From Ochromonas danica (lineage: Eukaryota > Sar > Chrysophyceae > Chromulinales > Chromulinaceae), in NCBI GenBank assembly GCA_015146655.1, contig VKHL01000062.1:95638-159637 (forward strand): DNA of 64,000 bases, written 5' to 3'. The notes beneath the pieces were generated by a model, which saw nothing but the letters and a program-made list of their open reading frames with translations, did not search any database and was not told the origin of the DNA. Position 1 is the stretch's first letter; every line of letters begins with the position of its first letter. Made by a program: the position numbers and the translations under genes. Positions 44,167 to 55,815 of this stretch are shown piece by piece.

Positions 44167-47100
44167 TCAACTTGGATAACCTTTTGAAGAAATAGACGCT
44201 CGTGACTTCGACCAAGGCACGTAAGTCTCAATAATCATATCCCTCCCTCCCCCAATCACCTTGCCTCTGCCATTCTCCTCCTCTTCTCGAATTAAACCAA
44301 AAGAAGAGAATGTTCCTCTACCACGAAAATCACAATATCGACTAACCCCATCAGTATTCGAGGCACGATCAGAACATTCTTCTTCCATCCCCACATCTTG
44401 ACCTAAATCATTCCGACAAGACCTCTTGATGTGGAAATGGTATTCGATTTCTGAAAGAAGATTAAGGATTTCCTCACTCTCTACTGAGGTGACCATTCCA
44501 TTCCTCATCATAGTATCGCTACTATAGATGCTATTGTAATACAAACTGCTATTATGATACATACTGCTGTCAGCAGAGGACTTCACTTTGCCATTTCCCG
44601 TGCCGTTACTGAGGGACTTCCGCATAGGATGCTTTGCTATATGTGTAGAAGACTGATTATTCATACTTTGACCATTGGCAGGCAAGACCTGATTCAACTT
44701 TGCAACAGGGGATCCATTGGAAGAACGGAAAGGTATAAAGCGAAAGAAGTTTAAGTATGACAAAAGGCTAATGATCCCAGCCTTCCACCCCTTTCCCAAG
44801 GCTATTCTCGCCTCGGCATTGCTGAGAATCACGGCACTGTCTGCACGGTGAACTATTGGCTGACTCTTGATATGAGTTGCTTTGATCATCATTGAAGCAT
44901 GATCTACCACCTGGCCAACACAATCCATTTCCAAGCTCGTATTGGCGAATGTAACCGCAAGATCAATATATCGCAGTATTTGTACACTGTAATTCTCTTG
45001 CATACGAACATGATAATCAATATATTGAATCGTGAATTTGAATGCTTCGTGATGATCAAACTCTGCAAAATGTTCGATGAGATCGGAATAGATGCGCACT
45101 TCTTCTGGTCCATACACTTCAAGCAAGCACTTGGCGGCACTACGGTGAAGCTCTTTGCGATCAGTGGCAGGAGTGAGATGATAGAGGGTTGATTGAAGTA
45201 AGGGATGGTTGAATTTGTAATCATTGGTAGAGGTGGTGAGATCGATATCCACTTTGGTGATCCACTTGCTCTCTATAAGTTGTTGTAAAGCAGCATTCAT
45301 TGTATTGCGCTGTCTCCGTTGCAGTACACCGTAAAGAACATGACGAGAGAAACGATAACCCAATACGGCGGCAATACGAACGACCTTCTGCACATCTGGT
45401 GTGAGACGTTCAAAGCGACAAAGAACGAAGGCTTCCAGTGTGGAGAGATTTGAATTATGATTCAAACTTTCGCTATTGGATCCCTCCTGTGACTGCTGTT
45501 GATGTTGCTCTGGTGTGCTGCTTGGTGTAGCCATTTGCTCTTGAGTGTTACCACTGTTACCATCAGAACAGAGAAATGTTGTTGACGGAGCCACAGATGT
45601 AATTATTGTCGCTGCTGTTGTGGAATTTGCCATCTCTTGATTGCCAAGGGATGGTTTGCTGTTTCTCCTCGTTGACTCTGCTCCCCGCAGAGTTGATGAC
45701 TTGCGCAAACTAGATCTTCTCACCATGCTTGTAGAACGTGCACCATATCGCATGGTCTGCATGAAGGAATCCACTCCAGCTTCCGCAATAAACCCAACGA
45801 ACTCCTCCACCCAGAAAGCATTCCCATCCGAGAGTTGATATATAAGTTTAGCCAGTTCTTGGCGATGATTTGAGCTGTGATTACTTTCCGCGTTATTAAT
45901 TTCACTGCTATTATTAGTATCTGGAGGATTATTGATGTTAGGTAAACTGGTCGGCGGAGGGGAAGCTGCCGTGATTGGATCTGCTGCTTGCGTTGTTGTT
46001 GTGGTAGTGGCGATAGCCCCGGTTGTAACGATGCCGCTGGTAACTGTGGGCAACATAGGAGTCATGGGAGTCGTTGTGGGCAACTTATGATCACTACAAC
46101 TGCTGCTCGTGGTGGTGGCACTCTTGTTGTTCGAACCAGAGGGCAAGCCTACCACCGGAAGTCCGCTGCTTTGATTGACCACTTGGTCACCGCGAACAAT
46201 CTCTAAACTCCCCCTCTCTTCTGCGACATTACCCCCAACATTAGATATCGAAGGCACTGATGGCGAACCATGAGTTACAGCACATACAGGTGGGGCAGAG
46301 CTGGTGAGAGTGGGATGAGTGGCATTGGAAGATATGGGTACGATTGCCACTCTACCACTACCTCCTCCGCCATTGCTAGAGCTGTTAATATTTCCGGTTA
46401 CATGAAAGAGAGCATTCAAATTGTTGCTCAAAGTATTAGCGATCGAAACACTACCGCGATTGCTATTATTGCGAGACTGCTCGATAGATGCCAGCATCCA
46501 CTTGATATCATCTACACTGTATGGACCCAATGTGATAATGTCCACATTGGCGATTATACTGCATAATCTCCTAATCCACGGAACTACCTCATAATTATTA
46601 TTCCGACTATGCGTTTTACTATTCAAAGCAAGATGAAGCTTTTCATAGCCATCAGAGCCTAACCCGGAGGGACTGTTATCTTCACTGTTGTTCTTGCTAG
46701 CCTGATCTTTAGACTTCTTCGGAGATACTCTTGATCCCACACTAGCATTATCATTATCACTTTTGTTATTGTTGTTATTCATATTTTGATATGGAGAGAG
46801 TGAGGGGATGGAAGAAGTGGCAAAGAAGATGTGAAAGATGGGATGCTCTTGAGTCTGTAACAAGATACGCAAGCTCAACTCGGCAGCAAACTGAAGGTTT
46901 TGAATAATAAAGACAGTTCGAACGTGGTTCATCATAATCTTGTCAAAACAGTCACGAATCAGAGTCGTGATAAAGCTGTGTGGAATCTTATGCGAGCAGG
47001 GGTTGCCAGGGGAAGCAACGTTGGGATACACTCTGGAGGGCTCTACTCGTCGGCTGTGCGGACTCATTATCGAAAGAGGCATTGGGGAAGATGGAGACGC

Positions 47101-49524
47101 AGCAAGACCCGAAGCATGCGAGGCAGGCTGGGGTGGACGATGAATGCGGAAGATCATAGAGAGAATAGGCAGTGCTACCTCATCCACGTAGTTGCTGCTG
47201 ACTCCTGCTCCTCTCTCAACACCTTGACCATTCCCTTCCGCCTTCACCTCAGTCTCTCCACCTTCTGCAACCATCGCTTCTATTTCTTTTAACAACGGAA
47301 AGAAGTAACATTCTAGTTGATCTAACTCATCACAAATCTCACCGCCAATGATCTCACGAAAGATCTTCCTCCATAATTCTAAAGGATATTGACGATCCTC
47401 TTCATTCAACTCGATCACTTTCACATTGAAGTTACGATCCACAACCTCTTTCCTTAGCCACGAGATAATATTGAGCTTCTCGAACTCTGTTTTGCCTTCC
47501 AACAGAATAAGGTGACCCAATCCTGAAAGTTGAGCATTGTCTATATGTTGATTAGCTAGAGGAGACTGCAATCCAGTCAAATACTCCGAATACGAGACTT
47601 CTCCAATAGAATGATGACGTGGTGCACTATTCCCTGTTCCTCCGCCACCTGCCGCCCCAGCACGGTTGGATCGTTTTGTTCCTTTACTACCACGAGATCC
47701 AACACTAATAGCGTCTTCATGCATGGCTAAGATGTTATCAATTGCTGTCTGCAAGGCATAACAAACCTGGGGGCGAATATAGTTGAAGGCTGTTGTTGAC
47801 TTATTGTAGTATCGATTAGAGCTTGACACAATTCCTTGACTGCCCGCTGCGGCATTGGCTACTATGTAGCTGTAGATCTCCATCGGTTCCGACTTGCCTT
47901 TCATAGTGAATCGTCCCATCGATCTTAGTCGATCATGATAGTTTTTGGATAGTTTGCTAGCTGTGATATAATCCAAATAGATCTCGCCGTTTGCCTTGGA
48001 CATCAATCTAGCGGCCATGTTAACACTATCTCCAATAGCTGCATACTCTTTACGAAGAGCAGAGCCTACTGTTCCAGTGAACACCTTACCCGTCGTGATT
48101 CCCACAGCTACTTGTTGCTGACATTTGAGAAAACAAGATTGTATCTCTGAGGCTGCATTGACTGCTCGGAACGCATTGTCGATATGAGAGGCAGAAGGAA
48201 CACCCCACAAAGCGATGAGAACACAACCCTTGTCATCAACTATAAACTGTCTTATAAACCCACCATGCTCAATAATTGCTTCTTGTGACTGATAAAAGAG
48301 CCCTTGCAATGTCATGAGATCAAAATTGGCCTGGTAGTCATAGGACTGCCACTTAATAAAGACAGTGGTCACTTCTCGCAGCTCAGCTAATTGCAACAAA
48401 TCGCCTGTGGGCAATCGTTGCTTGACTGGATCAGGTAAGAACTGAGCTACCATGGAGATAAGCAAAGGACTATTTAAACCATTGTTATCATGATGAGCTC
48501 TCTCAGGGAGTGGTGTAGATGGGAGGAAATCATCAGAAGACGAGGCTGTACATTGAAATCCCTTCAATAAGTAGTTCCCACTCTCCATTCGTTCATGAAA
48601 ATAACGCGCTTGCTCAATCTCATCAAAGAAGTCATACAACTCGTTACTAATAACCACCTCCCTGCTCTTGGCATCGTCAAGGCATTGTGAAAGGTCCATG
48701 AGACATGGCCCAGCAATTAACGATTCAAATTGGCCTTGATATCCACCCAGAATACCGAAACAAACATCACCACAGGTCACAGCAATATGCACACTCAGAT
48801 CTTCAGTGTAAATATCCTTTAGACTCAAGGCACAACGAATAGCTAGTTGACAACACGAAACTCTTCTTTGACGCTCTGGTCTGCTGTCAAGAAAGTCTGA
48901 TTCATCGATCGAGGCATGAACTATTGCCTTCGCCTCTTGCTTCGTGACAGGGAAAAGACATAAGACTGCATCACCAGCATACTTGATTATGTCTCCTCCA
49001 TAGGCATAGATGACAGCTGCTAGTTCTCCGAGGTAGTCATTCATCTGCTTGTGCAGGTCATCAATTCCATCAGAACCCCGTGCACAAAAGTCACTCGATA
49101 GACGCGTAAAGCCACTAATATCCACCAAAAGACAAGCTCCAAAAATCATTTTCGATGCTGGTTCTATAGCAAACTCTTGACTTTGTACTTTCTCAGAGAG
49201 ATGATGCAGAAGGACTTCTGGGATGAACGACGTGGTAGTGTCTTGATTGTGCAAGATGGACAAGCGCAGGAAGGAAGAGGAGATTTGACTTCTACGAACA
49301 GCGACACAGAGTCCTTCAAGGTCGAGATTGCCTGCAAAGCCTTGGTTGTCTTTCCATCCAAAGTTCACTAAGACTTCTCGTAGACGAAAATCTGCATCAC
49401 CTTTCATGGATTCTACATAGAGATTAATCTCCTCTAAGACAGAGACAGTGAGAGGAAGGCGTTCTCGTGCTTTCAAGAAATCATAGAGTACTAAGGCAGG
49501 AGAGTCTGTAGCAGATGTGGCCAT
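44167..49524 (-). CDS. Soluble adenylyl cyclase (ADCY10-like)
   Basis: Single exon, 1785 aa. Class III cyclase with two catalytic halves in one chain, the layout of bicarbonate/calcium-responsive soluble adenylyl cyclases that act in cilia. C1 (about 127-330): LLVDISGFT gives metal Asp135; GGDIIKYAGDAVL gives Lys181 and metal Asp185. C2 (about 385-555): VDDKGCVLIALWG gives Lys432, and IGDSVNMAARLM gives Asn502 and Arg506, the transition-state residues. A STAND-like NTPase region follows, but its P-loop position reads LILLEGKTEFEKL without a Walker A consensus and the Walker B strand VFIIQNLQFA lacks Asp. Long Ser/Thr/Asn-rich insertions occur at about 930-1330. The C-terminal part is helical, as expected for TPR-like repeats. 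cAMP made here could feed the cyclic-nucleotide-binding kinase encoded 4 kb away. Confidence 0.92.
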   Translation of the reverse strand: MATSATDSPALVLYDFLKARERLPLTVSVLEEINLYVESMKGDADFRLREVLVNFGWKDNQGFAGNLDLEGLCVAVRRSQISSSFLRLSILHNQDTTTSFIPEVLLHHLSEKVQSQEFAIEPASKMIFGACLLVDISGFTRLSSDFCARGSDGIDDLHKQMNDYLGELAAVIYAYGGDIIKYAGDAVLCLFPVTKQEAKAIVHASIDESDFLDSRPERQRRVSCCQLAIRCALSLKDIYTEDLSVHIAVTCGDVCFGILGGYQGQFESLIAGPCLMDLSQCLDDAKSREVVISNELYDFFDEIEQARYFHERMESGNYLLKGFQCTASSSDDFLPSTPLPERAHHDNNGLNSPLLISMVAQFLPDPVKQRLPTGDLLQLAELREVTTVFIKWQSYDYQANFDLMTLQGLFYQSQEAIIEHGGFIRQFIVDDKGCVLIALWGVPSASHIDNAFRAVNAASEIQSCFLKCQQQVAVGITTGKVFTGTVGSALRKEYAAIGDSVNMAARLMSKANGEIYLDYITASKLSKNYHDRLRSMGRFTMKGKSEPMEIYSYIVANAAAGSQGIVSSSNRYYNKSTTAFNYIRPQVCYALQTAIDNILAMHEDAISVGSRGSKGTKRSNRAGAAGGGGTGNSAPRHHSIGEVSYSEYLTGLQSPLANQHIDNAQLSGLGHLILLEGKTEFEKLNIISWLRKEVVDRNFNVKVIELNEEDRQYPLELWRKIFREIIGGEICDELDQLECYFFPLLKEIEAMVAEGGETEVKAEGNGQGVERGAGVSSNYVDEVALPILSMIFRIHRPPQPASHASGLAASPSSPMPLSIMSPHSRRVEPSRVYPNVASPGNPCSHKIPHSFITTLIRDCFDKIMMNHVRTVFIIQNLQFAAELSLRILLQTQEHPIFHIFFATSSIPSLSPYQNMNNNNNKSDNDNASVGSRVSPKKSKDQASKNNSEDNSPSGLGSDGYEKLHLALNSKTHSRNNNYEVVPWIRRLCSIIANVDIITLGPYSVDDIKWMLASIEQSRNNSNRGSVSIANTLSNNLNALFHVTGNINSSSNGGGGSGRVAIVPISSNATHPTLTSSAPPVCAVTHGSPSVPSISNVGGNVAEERGSLEIVRGDQVVNQSSGLPVVGLPSGSNNKSATTTSSSCSDHKLPTTTPMTPMLPTVTSGIVTTGAIATTTTTTQAADPITAASPPPTSLPNINNPPDTNNSSEINNAESNHSSNHRQELAKLIYQLSDGNAFWVEEFVGFIAEAGVDSFMQTMRYGARSTSMVRRSSLRKSSTLRGAESTRRNSKPSLGNQEMANSTTAATIITSVAPSTTFLCSDGNSGNTQEQMATPSSTPEQHQQQSQEGSNSESLNHNSNLSTLEAFVLCRFERLTPDVQKVVRIAAVLGYRFSRHVLYGVLQRRQRNTMNAALQQLIESKWITKVDIDLTTSTNDYKFNHPLLQSTLYHLTPATDRKELHRSAAKCLLEVYGPEEVRIYSDLIEHFAEFDHHEAFKFTIQYIDYHVRMQENYSVQILRYIDLAVTFANTSLEMDCVGQVVDHASMMIKATHIKSQPIVHRADSAVILSNAEARIALGKGWKAGIISLLSYLNFFRFIPFRSSNGSPVAKLNQVLPANGQSMNNQSSTHIAKHPMRKSLSNGTGNGKVKSSADSSMYHNSSLYYNSIYSSDTMMRNGMVTSVESEEILNLLSEIEYHFHIKRSCRNDLGQDVGMEEECSDRASNTDGVSRYCDFRGRGTFSSFGLIREEEENGRGKVIGGGRDMIIETYVPWSKSRASISSKGYPS

Positions 49525-49885
49525 GATAGCAACTTCTTTTCAATGACGTCAACAGGAAAGAATGAATTCGTTTATTAACACTGTGAGTCTAGGAAAATCA
49601 TAGAAGTCATTCTTGACTTCCACGTCTTCTTCTTTGTTTCTAGACACTCAACCTTCTTTCTATGGGAATAAGGAACACTGTTGATAGGAATTCTCCTGCG
49701 TTGATTTGATCAATTCACTGGAGCAACACGACCAACAGAGAGGGAGGGAAAACAGCAGCGCGATCCGTTCCGGAAGTTTCACACGCAAGACAGTAATAAA
49801 TACGCCTTTGTTAACTTAAGAAGATTATTGTTTCGCTGCTGTACTGTAACAAAACTGATAGGATTGCTCTGGATTGCTTTGTGGG
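49525..49885. promoter_or_regulatory. Divergent intergenic region between adenylyl cyclase and rhomboid genes
   Basis: 361 bp between starts pointing away from each other. No gene or recognisable motif. Confidence 0.5.
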
Positions 49886-50370
49886 ATGCCCTTAAGCGAG
49901 GTGAAGACTCCCTTCCTGAGTCGATCTCCTGATCTTTCTCATTCTTATAAGTTCATTGAAGGTGATGAAGTGGAAGATAAAGAAGTTTCAGAGAGTGATA
50001 GACATCAACTTGATTCCTTCTCAAGTGACGGTGACGAGGAGAATGATATTCGTGACACTGTGTCCACCACGCGCTTCCAAATCCCTTCTCTGTCTGGCGA
50101 CCACATGCCATTATTCTTGTCAAACACCCTGCAATTAGCAGACTTCCAGCTATCAGACGATATCATCCACGCCCCCACACGACCACCTAAATGCGATCGC
50201 AAGGAAATAGTCGCTTCAAGCAGTTGGAAGAAGCAGATTTTCTCCTTGTCAACTTTGATTTGTGTGGTTCAGGTGAGTAACTTGTGGGTTATAAGCACAC
50301 TCTGTTATGCACACTATGCACACTATCTAGTTCAGTCACCCTTCATTAATAGACTAATCATCTTAACTGC

Positions 50371-50410
<40 letters not shown>

Positions 50411-51315
50411 CAGGTAATTCTCTTAATTGTCATGATTGAGCTCGACGGCTTAGCGCCACGTAGTGAAAACCCTTTCCTTGGCCCCCCAGTGGAGACCTTA
50501 GTTAGGTTCGGTGCGAAGGAGGCAGGAGATATCGTCTATCGAGGCCAGTGGTGGCGCTTGGGCACTTCCATCATGCTTCATGGTGGTATTATCCATATCA
50601 TACCCAATGTTATCATTCAGGTATGAACGCTTGCTTAAATAGAGGAGAAATGAAGATAATTCTTAGTGTGATATGATATCCGATATGTATCGTATAGTTG
50701 CGGATAGGAGGATATCTCTCACTTATCTATGGGGTTTGGCGGTGGACTTTGATCTACTTCGTCTCTGGTATCTATGGACAGATTCTCAGGTAGAGCGTAA
50801 TTCTGCTTCCACAACTTTTTGTGTTTCTGTTATAATAAGCAATGTGAGGCAGCTGTTTGTTTCTGCCCGACGAGGTTGGTGTTGGTAGTAGCGGCGCTCT
50901 CATGGGATTGTTGACCTCCTGGATGGTTTGGATACTTTTTCGATGGCGCAAAGTTCCTCCAGCGTTTAAAACAGAAAGAAATTGCCAATTGTTCATTGTG
51001 ATCGTGTCCATAGTGTTAGTTCTAGCCACTTCTGCAAAGCATACTGTGGATTGGGCAGCGCATACAGGAGGCGCGATTCAAGGTCTGCTGTGGGGACTCA
51101 TCTTGCTCAGCTCCGAGCTGGAACAGTCTTCTCTTAAGGTCAGTGAGCAGAATTTCTTTTGATTGTTGTAGTACTAACATCATTCTTTACTGTGGTAATA
51201 GTTGGGCTTTCGACTGACTGGAGCATGTCTCTCGTTGATGCTGTTCGTCATGTCCATTGTTTATATGGCCTGCTTTCTCCACCCTCCGCGGGAGTATTAC
51301 AATGATGATTATTAG
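49886..51315 (+). CDS. Rhomboid-family intramembrane serine protease
   Basis: Five exons: 49886-50272, 50414-50620, 50698-50789, 50853-51138 and 51202-51315; about 361 aa. The cytosolic N-terminus of about 120 residues is acidic and Ser-rich. Membrane segments begin with IFSLSTLICVVQVILLIVMI. Rhomboid hallmarks: ENPFLGPPVETLVRFGAKEA, the WWRL motif, HGGIIHIIPN in TM2, catalytic GSSGALMG (Ser242) and AAHTGGAIQG (His299). Both dyad residues are present, so it should be active. The layout with a final segment after the His helix is the secretase (6+1) form acting in Golgi or plasma membrane. One intron carries a (GT)n tract running to its acceptor. Confidence 0.92.
50371..50409. repeat. (GT)n microsatellite in a rhomboid intron
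   Basis: About 18 GT units ending four bases before the CAG acceptor at 50411-50413, so the repeat replaces the usual polypyrimidine tract. Confidence 0.95.
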
Positions 51316-52193
51316 TGATAGAGCGCTTGAAAAGCTTGTCGAATATCCGCCATAACGTATTTCTTTGATTGACCTGTGTATTTTCACTGTGTATTGGTTG
51401 TGTGTGTTGTATTTTTCAATCCAACAGTTGTTCTTTCTATGATGAAATTTCCAGCCAACCAGTAGCTGTATGCAGTTCTACACATTCGGCCAAAGTCCAG
51501 GGAATCAGAAGTGCGCAATGACCATCTCTTCCACATTTCATTGAGTTGGAAGGCGGAATGGAAATGGAAGTGGAAAACGGAACAATAAATCTTGTGGTGG
51601 CGCACGACCGTTGGGCTGGGTTGGGAGATGCCAGACCCAAATTTGAAACCTTTGGCCCCGCCACGTCATACCAGCTGATAGAGTTAAACTAGCCTTTTAT
51701 CGACTTTTCAAAGAGGTGAGAGAGGTTTGGACGAGATTCCGTTCTGGTTGAATTGGCGTGGCTGGTGTGGCTGCTGTGGCTGGGAGCAGGCTGAGACATG
51801 CTCTCTGTGCTCTCTCTGGCTGTGTTTGTGCTGTGCCTGCCAATCCTCTCTTCTCTTGGCCATAGCCCTTCGTCAGCTTCTTCTATTGACATCTCATCAT
51901 TCTATTGACTGTAGTAACACTATCCCTTTCATTGGTACAATCTCTATTATCACTCTTTGTTCTAAAAAGAGTTAGAATTTTAGTATTGAATTTTGTTCCT
52001 ATTGGATTTGGATTGGTAAATTTGTATTTTTGATTCACACAAAAACCGACCATCAAATATAGTTTTCTATCGTCTTCCCCTCCTTTCGACTTATGAACTC
52101 TTGTTTTCAAATCACCTCTTCACTCTATCCTCTCTTATCTTCATCCCATTAGTTTATTGAGTGAGTGAAAGCCCATTGGCAGCAGGAAGAATT
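51316..52193. other. Intergenic, no gene recognised
   Basis: About 880 bp between the rhomboid and GAF genes. GGAATGGAAATGGAAGTGGA near 51555-51575 and GGCTGGTGTGGCTGCTGTGG near 51763-51783 are simple imperfect repeats. No gene. Confidence 0.5.
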
Positions 52194-54527
52194 ATGTCCC
52201 GGATACCATGCGAAGAGACCACTCCCAGGCCAGCCGCGGTGGACATAAAACGTTTGAAAATATTAAGAAGTAGTTCTTTATTAGATCGTGGATCGGAAGA
52301 TTTAAATTTTGACTCTCATGTTCAGCTGGTGGCACGATTTTTAAAAGTGAGTCTGATTTCACCTTCTTCCTTGCCTGTTGTTGCTTAAAATAGTCTGACC
52401 CGGGATTGTGTGTAGATGCCATTGGCCTGGATGAGTATTGTGGATGCCAGCAATTCAATCATACTTGCATCGCATGGTTTATCAGGGATGTCACCAATTA
52501 TGAAAGAGCACGCTTTGTGTTCATTGACCATCGCGCCGACTTCGCCTTCCGTTGTGATTGTTCCTGACCTCTCAACCGATCCTGTGCATGCAAGTAACAC
52601 TTTTGTTACCACTGTTGGGGTAAAATTTTATGCAGCGGCAGCAATCATGATCGATGACGTGAAAATTGGTACCTTGACAGTATTGGATTATGAAACACGG
52701 GATGATTTTTCTGCGGACAAGGCTTCTGTCCTGGAGGAGATGGCAGCCATGGTTGCTGACCTTATTCTCAGTCGAATAGCCTTCAATCAAGCATTGAAGA
52801 CATTTTATATTTTCTTGACAACCTCTATCATGCAGTACGTTTCCACACCATTGGAAGAAGTTAATTGCCTGATGAAACCATTGCAAGAAATAATGACTCT
52901 TGAGCATCATCAAGCAGAAGAGCATTCTCTGTGTGCGACGTTGTCAAATCTATTAGTTTCATTTTCAGATTCACTAAAGTTTCTTGACGACACTATTCGA
53001 TCAGCCATCAAGTTAGCGCTGCTCTATGAACAGCTTACATCGAATTGGACGAAGGCTGACTATCTTTCTTCTCTGTGCCTAGATAGATCGCACTCGGCCT
53101 GTTTATTAGGAAGTGAATTAGAGAGCTTATTCTTCTCTATTACACAACATATTCATTATGAATCAGCCTCTTACACCGGCCATGTGCTTTCTTGTCGGTG
53201 GGCAAATAGCTTGGATACTCGCACAGAAGACGAGGGAATTATTCCTTCGACTACTACATCCATTCTTGCTTCTAGCACACGCACAAGTTGCGAAAGTTCA
53301 ACGATGACCGATATCCTGCGAAGTCGATCGTTATCGAATGCGACTACAACGACAATAACGGCAGCTGGCTCATCTGCTGCAAAAGAGGTCAGTACTGATG
53401 GTCTAGTCCTCTGGGCAGTGTTGTATACGGTCTTGTCGAAATATCACCTCATCTGGCGGCGTGTTCAAATGTCGTCTGGTGTTATTCACTCCTTTGGTGA
53501 GAAGATAGCCACCGTGGTGTTAAGGTTTACTTTTCACGATTATAAGTTACCTACGACAACTGCTGTTGCTTCTAATTCAACGAAACAAGACACCACTTCT
53601 CAAGAATTAACAACTCCTAACGAGAGGCAAGAAATGGAATTGCTGAGGACTATTCTCACTCAGATTGGTGGCGATGTTCATATATGTGAAGATCTTTCTC
53701 CTGTCACATTCATCGTTGAAGTCAGTATGCCTGGAATTATCGCAGAGACTGCTTGTGCTAATGCTTTGTCTTCTTTGGGTATGCTTAACCTGGCGTCTTC
53801 ATCGGGAGAAATTCGCACAATGCATCATACAAGACATGGTAGTACGCTGGCTTCTAGCGTATCTGCCATATCTGTTCTTCCAACAGTTCCAGAGCCGCTT
53901 CTGCTGCCTGATAGGTCAGTGGACCTCAATGACCATCCAGATCTATCCATCAGGATAAAACCTTCTCCCAAAACCCCTCTACAAGTGCGAAGGAAACTTT
54001 ATTCACCGGCAGCCTCTGGAATGATACAGCGTCAATGTACAGGAGACACTGATAGTGGGGATGAAGAAGCAGTTGTGGTCTACGGGGCTGGTGATATCGA
54101 CCGAGACTCCTCTCTCAGCTGTTCTGATACTCCCGTTGCAAGTTTACGTTATCACTCTGCGACAATCTCCAAGATGAATGAGAGCAATCCTGGTGGTATT
54201 CCATGCTCATCGCATCGTGTTCATCGCATCCTGTCGGAATATAGCGAACATAGCGATGTGGAAGACCAACAACAATATGTGATAGTCTCTCAATCAGCAC
54301 CCAATATTTCTCAACCTTCATCAAATGCTACTCATGGAGCCAACAGATCTCCTGTTATGAGTCTGTCTAAAAAATCAAGTAATCGAAGCGTCCGATCTTC
54401 TCGCAGCAGTGGCAGCTCGGTTACTGATGCTGTCTGTCAAGCTGTGCAACGTGTTCGTTCATTCTTTCGCAGCGACTCTCTTCGTGTCTCCCCACTTGCC
54501 CCGGGGCTTGATGAAGAGCGTGGTTGA
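52194..54527 (+). CDS. GAF-domain protein with degenerate histidine-kinase-like core
   Basis: Two exons: 52194-52346 and 52416-54527; about 754 aa. The GAF domain (about 25-180) has the usual pattern: KRLKILRSSSLLD, MSIVDASNSIILASHGLSG, FYAAAAIMIDDVKIGTLTVLD. Next comes FLTTSIMQYVSTPLEEV (184-200), which aligns with the histidine-kinase H-box (SHExRTPL) but has Gln191 where the phospho-His should be. Two helices and a region that may be a decayed ATPase domain follow. The last about 250 residues are Ser-rich and probably disordered. It may be a signalling scaffold binding a small ligand. GAF is sure; the pseudo-kinase reading is inference. Confidence 0.75.
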
Positions 54528-55815
54528 TTATAAGTTTCGATATTATTCGAATGATATGTATTGTAAATAGTTAGGTGAATAGTGAAAAGATAGCTTCTTT
54601 CAGAAGCAGAAGGGCCTCGATTGGCTTCTTTGCTGATTGGCGGTCTAGTGACCCATTCGATTCATCGAGATTAAGCTGGTTGAAATTGGACAGCGTCTCC
54701 ATCCTCATTTCTGTGTGGATCAGAGCTCTCTGGTGTCACAGATGGTGTGTGTTTGCTGCCGCTAATGCAAACTGTATCCCTCATGTGGCATGTTCACCAG
54801 TGTATTGATTTTTCGCTTTTTATATTTGTTTTGTGAATATGCATCTCAGTGTATCGTCATCATCTAAGGCGTTAGGTTTTGAGTTTCATTTGATTTCTTG
54901 CCTGGTGATACCCACCCGGATTTACCGTGGCAGCTTCATGTCCTTCGTTTTCCTTCCCCGATATCAAATAATGTTGATACATTTTCTTCTCTGTTGTGTT
55001 TCGGTGTCTTATACTCAGTGCGCTCTGAGCATGTACAAGGAGCGCATGCTGGCGTCTGTTAGCTTGTGCTCTGTTGCTCGTTCGTCAGGGTTTGTCTGAG
55101 TTATGGACTGACGAAATGTAATGGGAAGATCTAGGAGACTTCTGACTTTCAATTCACGGGTCTATCTTTCGTTAGCTTAGGATTCAGCTAGCTGCCAAAC
55201 TTTTCTTTTCTTTGTCGGCGATTTCATTCCTACAGTGCGATTGAGCCGTGCTGATGGTTATTCGTTTCTTATGTTAATGTTTGATCAGTAAGATAATTAA
55301 TGGACTCAGTTTATAAGTCATCCTGCTTTTTTCCATTCAAATTTGAAATTGTAGACGGGGCTAGATCTCAGGAGTGTGCAAGCCAACACCTAATTCTCCG
55401 TACTGGGCTCCTTGCGTGGTTAGAGTCGATGAACATCAGTGTCTATTTCTTTTCGCAATTTTTGTTTCCGACGATGCATATTATAATTACAACATGATCT
55501 TTTCCTCCTCGTTGATATCATTTCTTCTTAGTTGCCGTTGTTTGTACTTGTTCTAATCCAACATGATGCAAGTGCAAGGCAACAAGTGGAGATGCAACCT
55601 TCCCCTGAGGTTAACTTGTCAAGTTTGGGGGGAGGTGAGTGAGTGACAGTGAGTGGAGCACTACACTCTGCAGCGTTAGCGCTGCAAGGGATGGAGAAGG
55701 CGAGCGAGGAGGCAAAGCAACGAGGTTGTCTGTCATCGATCTTTCGTCGGAGTCCTTCTGACCTTCTACATTCACTCTTTATTTCTCTTCTTCTAGACCT
55801 TACTATCCATCTATC
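54528..55815. other. Intergenic, no gene recognised
   Basis: About 1.3 kb, the longest gene-free stretch of the window, between the GAF and carrier genes on the same strand. T-rich, with several short frames that lack any domain. I checked for tRNA-like B-box motifs and saw none. Confidence 0.45.

Noticed and set aside
49886-51315. Inactive rhomboid (iRhom)
   Set aside because: Both catalytic residues, Ser242 in GSSG and His299, are present after splicing.
54575-55556. Several short plus-strand frames in the long gene-free stretch
   Set aside because: Each under 90 codons with no domain, and no phase-consistent splicing joins them.
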